Assembly: GCA_964605095.1 (NCBI GenBank)
Contig: CAZSBS010000021.1
Span: 1 to 28,866 of the forward strand
Reading direction: 5' to 3'
DNA length: 28,866 nucleotides
Source: JAUWQU01 sp964605095
Lineage (GTDB): Bacteria; Planctomycetota; Phycisphaerae; SM23-33
The notes beneath the pieces were generated by a model. It saw nothing but the letters and a program-made list of their open reading frames with translations. It had not been told where the DNA came from and searched no databases. The position numbers and the translations under genes were made by a program. Positions within the stretch are counted from its first letter, which is position 1. Each line of letters starts with the position of its first letter. Shown here one piece after another: positions 23,084 to 28,866 of this stretch.

Positions 23084-25993
23084 CGCTGTTTGTTGAGAAC
23101 TCTTTGGCGCAATGGTGTTTTCCATTACACGGACAGGGCCGAGAAGGCCCGAGGCTTCCAGTTTCCAGTCTTTGTTGACGCAGATGTTTGTGCGTGTGAG
23201 GCGTTTATCTTCCGGCAAGTTCTGGTCGCCGATCAAGCGGTTACGCCAGGAATTCACCACCATGACCTCCAGCTTATTCTCGCCAGTCTTGACGGCTTTG
23301 GCCACATCCACCCGGAACGGCGGTTGCCAGATCACACCAAGGTCGGTTCCGTTCAGGCTGACTCTTGCAATGCCGACGTCCAGAACCTGACCGAGTTCAA
23401 TGGCAAGCGGCTTGCCCGCCACGTCATTGCCGATACGGAACGTTGTACGGTACACCGCCTTGCCGGAGTAATACTTGACACCGGGGTCGCTGTGATCGGT
23501 CCAACTTGTCAGGGCATCAAGCCGAAGCGGGTCTTTGGGACCACCCCATTTCGCATCGAAGGTGACGTCCCAAGGCCCCGATATCGCCTGCTTTGCCTGC
23601 CACGCCGGGAAGTTCGGGCCGCCGTTACGATCTCCCGCCGCGGGCCTGCGGAATACCACCAGGAGGCTGCCGTATGGACCGAACTCCAACGGCACATGGG
23701 TGCGTCCCTCCACAAACTTGAAGGTTGCGGCTTCTCGTGCGGATCCGTCGACCGGGTCCCAGAGTTCGGGAACCCGGCCGGCGCTACGGAATACCGCAGT
23801 GCCCTTCATTCCCTTGCCTGTCTGTTCGGCCAGAAAGTAGACATCCGCCGCGGCGATTCGATAGTGAATCCAGGCCATGCCGGCCACGGAGGCCGCGTCT
23901 CGGAACGTCACATCCTGGGCGACGCCATCCGAAAGCAGAAACTCGCGAGCCGTCATGCCGAACGCGACGCGGCCTTTTCCGACCTTGCGGATGCCTTTCT
24001 GTCCATCGGTCTGGTTCTCGGAACCCCACATATTGTCGGCAAGTCTCTTGAACATAGTTTTGCCCGCGTCGCCGCCGGCCAGGCTGACCATACGGAGCGG
24101 CTTGAGTCCCAGAACCGTGGCGCCGTCGCGCACCAAGGCATCCACCTTCTTTAACGCTGCGAGAGAGAGTACACGGTGATTCGGCAGCGCCAACACGCGG
24201 TATTTCATGCCGGACGGCAGAGTGAGGATCCCTTCCTTCACCGTCAGGCTGGAAAGCAGGAGTTCCTCGCTTAGCACATCGTAGTCAAAGCCGGGCAGGG
24301 CGCCGGCAGGGTCATCCGCCTTGAGTCGTGCGATATTGGGGATGTGGTCGCCATAGTAATAGACGACATCGGCCACGAAATCGCCTTGCTGGGCGAGATA
24401 CTGGCAGCGCTTCAGATAGTTGATGAACGCCGGGGCTTCATCCCACCAGGTAATCTGAGGATTGAAATGGGTGCCGGCAAAGTATTCCTGGCCTGGGGTG
24501 CCCATCTCTTTGGGCGAGCAGGTGAATGTGTGGTTGAATACCAGATTCAGCCCTTCGCAGAACTCGTGATCGAAGCTCGGCTTCATGGCTGACCACGGGA
24601 CGTCGTTCCAGTGCAGGCCTATCGTTGTGAAGCCTTCCGCGCCGACCAGCCGCTTGCCGTAGGTGTGAGCCGCGGACGAGGCCTGCTTGACGAAGAAACG
24701 ATCCGTCGGTTTGGGCCGATGCCTCGATGGCGACCAGAACTCGCTCATCATCAGTTCGCCGCGACCGTAGTTCTTGAGACCGTCAAGAGGCCCGGCGTGC
24801 GGGCCGGAACATTCCGGATGCGTACCCATGCCGTGCTTCCGCGCCAACTCCGCCAGCAGCCCGTAATGGTCGGCGATGCGGTCACCAATGGTCTTGCGGA
24901 AATCGGCGAGAAAAGCATTCGAGTCTTCCCGGCTGTCGACGACGTACCCCGCCAGCACGGCCAGCCATGGAAACGGATCGTAACCCCGGTTCTTCTTGAA
25001 CGTCAGGTCGAATCCCGGCGTCCAGTTCATGCCTCCGCCTTCCCAACTGTCGGTATGCAGATATCGCAGGCTAGTTCCCGCCAGGGGGCCTATGGCATCG
25101 AGCAGGGGTTCAATATTCCGACCCCAATAAGCGCTAAGCGAATCCGGGTTCATGTAGTCCAGTACGCGGCCGCTCCAGGCGGCGCTTTGGGTGGAAACAT
25201 GTGCGCCGGTGGCTGTGTGACCGATCCTCAGAATCACCCACTCGCCCTTGGGTGCCTCCCAGCGAAGCGTGCCGTCCTTGTCCATCTTGCCGGAAATATT
25301 GAGGATATCCTTACTCTTTGTCGCGAGTTCTCCCGGCAAGGCGGGGGAGGTGTCAAGCAGGAACCGGCAATCCGGCGCTGACATGCCGAGTTCCCGCGTC
25401 GCGCTCTTTAGTTTCAGATACTTTATCGGGCGACCCGTCGCCCCGGCCGGGGCGGGGACCGCTATCACTGCAACGTCCCGGTAGAATCGCCCGCCCGTGA
25501 CGGGGGATTTCAGCAACTGTTCAATAGTCGCTGGCCCCTTTACCTCGGTCTTTGACCAAACCAGCCGTTGCGTCGCCTCTTCCTCTGTCACCTTCGGCCC
25601 GCCAAGGTTCCAGCCGCTCTGGATGTTCAGGCTCAGTTCAAGATCAAGACGCTTGGCCTCCTTGCAGGCGTGCACGAAAAGCTTTGTCCATTCGGGCCCG
25701 CCAAACACAGGCCCGGCGGGCACTCCGCGATTCCCCTGCTGAGAACTGCCGTCGGCGTCGAATATCAACGCCCCGCTGTACCCCTTCGCCTTCATTTCCT
25801 CCAGATCACGGGTGATCGCGTTCTCGGTAACGTTGCTGTTGAGCCACCACCAGAAACAGCGAATACCCGCACCAGGAGGCGGATTGAGAAACCCAGTCTC
25901 CAGGTCCTTCGCCTCGGCAGCGCAAACGGGGTTCGCTATGAGGCAGTACAACACGGCAAATGCGCAGAAGGTCTTTTCTATCTTCATCTTCAT
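23018..25993 (-). CDS. GH106 alpha-L-rhamnosidase, secreted, with altered 3' end
   Basis: 991 residues from the ATG at 25993 (an ATG at 25987 or TTG at 26002 are alternatives; AGAAGGA lies upstream at imperfect distance). Signal peptide MKMKIEKTFCAFAVLYCLIANPVCAAEA. It opens with the GH106 signature FLNPPPGAGIRCFWWWLNSNVTENAITRDLEEMKAKGYSGALIFD (residue 35 onward, in part). Candidate catalytic glutamates lie in MSEFW (E418) and GAEGFTT (E453). The C-terminus carries the family's carbohydrate-binding-like domain with VMVVNSWRNRLIGDQNLP and SGLLGPVRV, where relatives end. The last 30 or so residues do not belong to the family: they include LPIKAEVF of a hydrolase and end out of frame. The catalytic part looks complete, so the enzyme may be active on rhamnose-containing glycans. 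Confidence 0.85.
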   Translation of the reverse strand: MKMKIEKTFCAFAVLYCLIANPVCAAEAKDLETGFLNPPPGAGIRCFWWWLNSNVTENAITRDLEEMKAKGYSGALIFDADGSSQQGNRGVPAGPVFGGPEWTKLFVHACKEAKRLDLELSLNIQSGWNLGGPKVTEEEATQRLVWSKTEVKGPATIEQLLKSPVTGGRFYRDVAVIAVPAPAGATGRPIKYLKLKSATRELGMSAPDCRFLLDTSPALPGELATKSKDILNISGKMDKDGTLRWEAPKGEWVILRIGHTATGAHVSTQSAAWSGRVLDYMNPDSLSAYWGRNIEPLLDAIGPLAGTSLRYLHTDSWEGGGMNWTPGFDLTFKKNRGYDPFPWLAVLAGYVVDSREDSNAFLADFRKTIGDRIADHYGLLAELARKHGMGTHPECSGPHAGPLDGLKNYGRGELMMSEFWSPSRHRPKPTDRFFVKQASSAAHTYGKRLVGAEGFTTIGLHWNDVPWSAMKPSFDHEFCEGLNLVFNHTFTCSPKEMGTPGQEYFAGTHFNPQITWWDEAPAFINYLKRCQYLAQQGDFVADVVYYYGDHIPNIARLKADDPAGALPGFDYDVLSEELLLSSLTVKEGILTLPSGMKYRVLALPNHRVLSLAALKKVDALVRDGATVLGLKPLRMVSLAGGDAGKTMFKRLADNMWGSENQTDGQKGIRKVGKGRVAFGMTAREFLLSDGVAQDVTFRDAASVAGMAWIHYRIAAADVYFLAEQTGKGMKGTAVFRSAGRVPELWDPVDGSAREAATFKFVEGRTHVPLEFGPYGSLLVVFRRPAAGDRNGGPNFPAWQAKQAISGPWDVTFDAKWGGPKDPLRLDALTSWTDHSDPGVKYYSGKAVYRTTFRIGNDVAGKPLAIELGQVLDVGIARVSLNGTDLGVIWQPPFRVDVAKAVKTGENKLEVMVVNSWRNRLIGDQNLPEDKRLTRTNICVNKDWKLEASGLLGPVRVMENTIAPKSSQQTAEKTLPIKAEVFTTEIRTQQSP

Positions 25994-26002
25994 CTGAACC
26001 AA

Positions 26003-26168
26003 TATCCTTCTTCTGTTCCCGGTCTAATAGTCAGGCTCATCTGCCGACCGCCGGCGCGGGCGAGCACGCAACCGGCATGTCTATTGTCTATCGTGGGAGG
26101 CGACGGTCAAATGCCGCCACCGGTCGGCCTTCTTCCATGACGGATACTTGCCTCGGCATGAATCATGC
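26003..26168 (-). other. Spacer between GH2 and GH106 genes
   Basis: No gene seen. Directly after the GH2 stop lies a 13-bp palindrome GCATGA-A-TCATGC at 26156-26168, embedded in a larger GGCAT/ATGCC pairing. It could be a weak terminator for GH2 or an operator for GH106. No clear promoter was found. Confidence 0.3.
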
Positions 26169-28586
26169 TTATGCCTTGTGACTCGTGGGTATCAGTACCT
26201 CGTCGCCGTCCAGGGCGTCCGCGCATGCGGAGATGTGGATTGTCCCGGCCTGGGCGGCGGATTGAACGATCGCCAGGCACATGCCGAAGAACGCCTTGCG
26301 GTTGTCTGCCTTGACGGGCTCGTGGTCGAGCGGGTCGCCGTTGTCGGCGCCGATGATCCGGCCGGGGCCGGACACCTCGAAGCGCACGCGGTTGTCGGCG
26401 TGCGGGACAAGGTTGCCGGCCGCGTCGGCAATCTCGACTGTCACGTGGACGACGTCCTTGCCATCTGCGGCGATGGTTCGGCGGTCGGGCGCCAAACGAA
26501 GGGCGGTTGCCTGGCCCGCCGTTGTGTACTGCTTCTCGGCGACCGGCCTGCCTGCCTTGTACGCGACGGCCCTCAGCGTGCCCGGTTCGTACGGCACCAG
26601 CCAGGTCAGGTCCATTACGCCGGCGATGGGCTTTCTGCCCAGTGATCGGCCGTTGAGCAGCAGTTCGACTTCCTCGCAGTTGGAGTAGGCCACCACGGGG
26701 ATCCGGACACCCTCCTTGCCCGGCCAGGTCCAGTGCGGCAGGATGTGGACCATTGGTTCGGCGGTCCACTGGCTCTGGTAGAAGTAGTACGAGTCCTTCG
26801 GGAAGCCGCACAGGTCGATGATGCCGAAGTTCCAGCATCTTCGCGGCCAGCCGAGCGATTCTCCAAGGTAGTCGAAGCCGGACCAGCGAAACTCGCCGGC
26901 CAGGAAGTCGTGCTTCTTTGTGGCTGCCCAGGAGTCGCGGCAGTTTATGCGGACGTATGCGTTATCGTAGGCGGAGCGATAGTTGGGGTCCACCCCGTCG
27001 AACACTTCCGGCTCGACGAGGTTGGGCGTCTCGATGATTCCGCCGGCGGGATTTTTGTCCCGGTAGTGGCTAACGGTCTGATACGCGCCGCGCGTCTGAA
27101 GCGTGTGCGGGACTTCCGAGGCGTAGAGTTTCCAGCCTGGGTTTGCGCGGTGGTAGTTTTCATACTGGAAGCACCCTCCGCCACCGCCGTTTATGCCAAT
27201 CACGTCGAACTCCGGCGCGATCCACACCTTCTCGCCTTCGAGCCAGTTGCAGCCGCAGGTCACCGGCCTGGTCGGGTCCAGCCGGGCCACGGCCTCGATC
27301 AAATCGCGTGCGACCTTGACCCCGGCCGGGCTGAACTGCTCGCGGATCTCGTTGCCAACGCTCCACAGGATCACGCACGGATGGTTGCGGTCGCGCTGGA
27401 CCCAGTCGGCAAGGTCGCGACGCCACCACTTCTCGAACAACGTGGCGTAGCCGTGCGGCTTCTTGGGGATCGTCCACTCGTCGAAGCCCTCGTCGATGAC
27501 CAGGAAACCCATGCGATCACACATGTCCAGCAGCACCGGCGACGGAGGATTGTGGGCCGTGCGTATGGCGTTGCAGCCCATGTCCTTCAGTATCCGCAGC
27601 CGGCGTGCAAAGACGGCATCCGGCACGGCCGCGCCTACGCAACCGCCGTCGTGGTGCTCGCAGACGCCCCGCATCTTGACGGGCGTGCCGTTGAGCAGCA
27701 GGCCGCGATTCGCGTCGAACACGACGCTACGGATGCCGAACGTGGTATCAACAACGTCGACGACCTTGCCCTCGCGGAGCACCTCACTGCGGAGGGTGTA
27801 AAGGGTGGGCGCCTCCGGGCTCCACAGGTCCGGATCGCCAACGGTCAGCACCTGCCCGAAGCGCTGCTCGTGGCCGGCAAGGATGCTGTCCCCGGAATCG
27901 GCCGCCGCCACCGCGCGGTCGGAACTGTCCAACACCGTCGAGCGCAGCGTTACGGCTGCGGCAGAGCCGGTCTCGTTACACACGGTCGAACTGACGGCCA
28001 GAGTTGCCGCGCCGCCGCTCACGCGCGGCATGGTGATGCACGGGGACCACCTTGCCAGCCTCAGCCGGGCCGTCACGTTCATCCAAACGTGGCGGTAGAT
28101 TCCTGAACCGCTGTACCACCGCGAGTTGGGCTGGCGGGAGTTGTCCACGCGAACGGCCAGGACGTTGGAGCCGTCGATGTTGAGGTGGTCCGTCAGGTCG
28201 TAATGAAGGCTGACATACCCGTTTGGGCGGTGGCCCAGGTGATGCCCGTTGATCCACACGTCGCTGTGCCAGTAGATGCCGTCGAACTCGATGGCGACCT
28301 CCCTGCCGGCCCATGCGGCCGAGGCTATGAACTGCTTGCGATACCATCCGATGCCGCCGGGAAAGAATCCTCCGGCGGGCCCAGCCGGGTTGTCCTCGGC
28401 GATCGGCCCTTCGATGCTCCAGTCGTGCGGAAGGTCCAGCTTCCGCCACCGGCGAGCGTCCAGTGCCTGCACTTGGCCGGTTTCGACGTCGCCCAAATGG
28501 AAAAGCCAATCGGCGTCGAACGACGTTCGCTCACGTGGCGCCAGGGCGATAGGGGCTATATGTTTACTGGTCTGGTTTCTACCCAT
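26169..28586 (-). CDS. GH2 beta-galactosidase-like glycosidase
   Basis: 805 residues starting at the ATG at 28586, with GGAAAGG upstream; no signal peptide, so probably cytoplasmic. Domain order: sugar-binding jelly roll (about 25-180, LDLPHDWSIEGP, WYRKQF), Ig-like domain (about 185-285), (beta/alpha)8 catalytic barrel (about 290-590), then a DUF4982-type domain (PVVAYSNCEEVELLLNGRSL) and a final Ig-like/invasin-type domain. The acid/base is E413 in ILWSVGNEI; the likely nucleophile is E491 in LYASEVPHTLQTRG. GEFRWSGFDYLGES (564-577) is typical of this branch. Length and motifs are complete. Substrates of such GH2 enzymes include beta-galactosides and beta-glucuronides. It is upstream of GH106 on the same strand. 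Confidence 0.9.
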   Translation of the reverse strand: MGRNQTSKHIAPIALAPRERTSFDADWLFHLGDVETGQVQALDARRWRKLDLPHDWSIEGPIAEDNPAGPAGGFFPGGIGWYRKQFIASAAWAGREVAIEFDGIYWHSDVWINGHHLGHRPNGYVSLHYDLTDHLNIDGSNVLAVRVDNSRQPNSRWYSGSGIYRHVWMNVTARLRLARWSPCITMPRVSGGAATLAVSSTVCNETGSAAAVTLRSTVLDSSDRAVAAADSGDSILAGHEQRFGQVLTVGDPDLWSPEAPTLYTLRSEVLREGKVVDVVDTTFGIRSVVFDANRGLLLNGTPVKMRGVCEHHDGGCVGAAVPDAVFARRLRILKDMGCNAIRTAHNPPSPVLLDMCDRMGFLVIDEGFDEWTIPKKPHGYATLFEKWWRRDLADWVQRDRNHPCVILWSVGNEIREQFSPAGVKVARDLIEAVARLDPTRPVTCGCNWLEGEKVWIAPEFDVIGINGGGGGCFQYENYHRANPGWKLYASEVPHTLQTRGAYQTVSHYRDKNPAGGIIETPNLVEPEVFDGVDPNYRSAYDNAYVRINCRDSWAATKKHDFLAGEFRWSGFDYLGESLGWPRRCWNFGIIDLCGFPKDSYYFYQSQWTAEPMVHILPHWTWPGKEGVRIPVVAYSNCEEVELLLNGRSLGRKPIAGVMDLTWLVPYEPGTLRAVAYKAGRPVAEKQYTTAGQATALRLAPDRRTIAADGKDVVHVTVEIADAAGNLVPHADNRVRFEVSGPGRIIGADNGDPLDHEPVKADNRKAFFGMCLAIVQSAAQAGTIHISACADALDGDEVLIPTSHKA

Positions 28587-28610
28587 GCCGCGGCCTTTCC
28601 ACGCGATTCT

Positions 28611-28638
28611 GCTGCAATATGTATATATAGATTACAGC
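28611..28638. promoter_or_regulatory. Candidate operator, 28-bp imperfect palindrome upstream of GH2
   Basis: Arms GCTGCAATATGTAT (28611-28624) and the complement of 28625-28638 (GCTGTAATCTATAT) match at 11 of 14 positions. The centre is pure A/T alternation in an otherwise GC-rich genome. It lies 24 bp before the GH2 start, at or near the expected -10 region (TTGTGC is 17 bp upstream of TAATCT on the minus strand). Size and symmetry fit a LacI- or GntR-like repressor site; no regulator gene is in the window. Confidence 0.45.
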
Positions 28639-28765
28639 AGGTTCATTTTTGGCACAACCCGTTGTTGCGGCAAAGTGTGTCTACTTATGCGACACCATGC
28701 CAGGGAGGAGAACCGGGCTTCGATCCGGCTCAATACGATTTAGATCTCAATGGGATTGCTCCGGA

Positions 28766-28866
28766 TTAACCAGCCGGGCCGTCGAGGTGGTAGATGCTCG
28801 CGCTGAGACCGGCCACCTCGTGGGCCAGCGACGGCAGCTCGAAGCGCTCGAACATCTCCTGGCCGA
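28766..28866 (-). pseudogene. Truncated uroporphyrinogen-decarboxylase-like protein, 3' end
   Basis: The last 32 codons of a minus-strand frame entering from the right edge: GQEMFERFELPSLAHEVAGL then SASIYHLDGPAG and TAA at 28768-28766. The pattern resembles the URO-D-like family common in planctomycetes, where an EMFxxFxLP helix is followed by SxYHLDGPGALRHLD and then more protein. Here it stops right after HLDGP, so the C-terminal part seems to be missing. Identification rests on a short stretch; the 5' part lies outside the window. Confidence 0.5.

Noticed and set aside
26733..28106. 457-codon plus-strand frame opposite GH2
   Set aside because: It is the antisense of a complete GH2 enzyme with both catalytic glutamates.
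28690..28769. Plus-strand end reading GFDPAQYDLDLNGIAPD before TAA at 28767-28769
   Set aside because: It looks a little like a dockerin or other protein tail, but the frame upstream is the antisense of GH2 and no domain or start can be supported.

Overview
The window looks like a chromosomal fragment of a Planctomycetota bacterium, most likely of the Phycisphaerae type. This is inferred from a giant surface protein with an N-terminal LEPR-XLL motif (LEPRLLLS), dockerin-like EF-hand repeats, a PEP-CTERM sorting tail, twin-arginine signals on a Gfo/Idh/MocA protein and a rhamnosidase, and many glycoside hydrolases without SusC/SusD partners. No rRNA, tRNA, CRISPR array, phage or intact insertion sequence was seen.

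Layout. 1-2174 (-) is the N-terminal 724 codons of a secreted protein with autotransporter-associated beta-strand (PATR) repeats; it runs off the left edge. Its likely promoter (2617-2645) has consensus-like -35 and -10 boxes 17 bp apart, with a run of ten G in the spacer, which suggests a phase-variable promoter. The roughly 440-nt leader contains several strong hairpins. 3387-14927 (+) encodes a 3846-residue modular protein with five CSLREA-type/beta-helix modules, three of them tandem copies of about 2.2-2.3 kb, followed by a cohesin-like domain, a second planctomycete surface domain and a dockerin-like tail. 15018-15812 (+) encodes a small exported protein whose cohesin-like domain is clearly related to the one in the giant protein, plus a dockerin and a PEP-CTERM tail.

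16271-20854 (+) holds a Tat-exported Gfo/Idh/MocA protein, a 51-codon lipoprotein leader that appears to be the stump of a GH2 enzyme, a GH101-like glycosidase and a GH63-like (alpha/alpha)6 glycosidase. Convergent to it, 20873-28586 (-) holds a GH78 alpha-L-rhamnosidase, the tail of an alpha/beta hydrolase, a GH106 alpha-L-rhamnosidase and a GH2 beta-galactosidase-like enzyme. At the right edge (28766-28866, -) is the end of a uroporphyrinogen-decarboxylase-like protein.

Together the right half reads as a polysaccharide-degradation locus for a rhamnose-containing glycan, possibly with alpha-linked GalNAc or galactose side groups. Its most striking property is decay. Four separate places show a recognisable family cut short or joined to something else: the GH2 leader stump, a GH78 lacking the middle of its catalytic half including the general acid, a GH106 whose 3' end runs into a frameshifted hydrolase tail, and the URO-D-like protein that stops just after its YHLDGP motif. 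This is either real recent deletion erosion or an assembly artefact; read mapping would decide.
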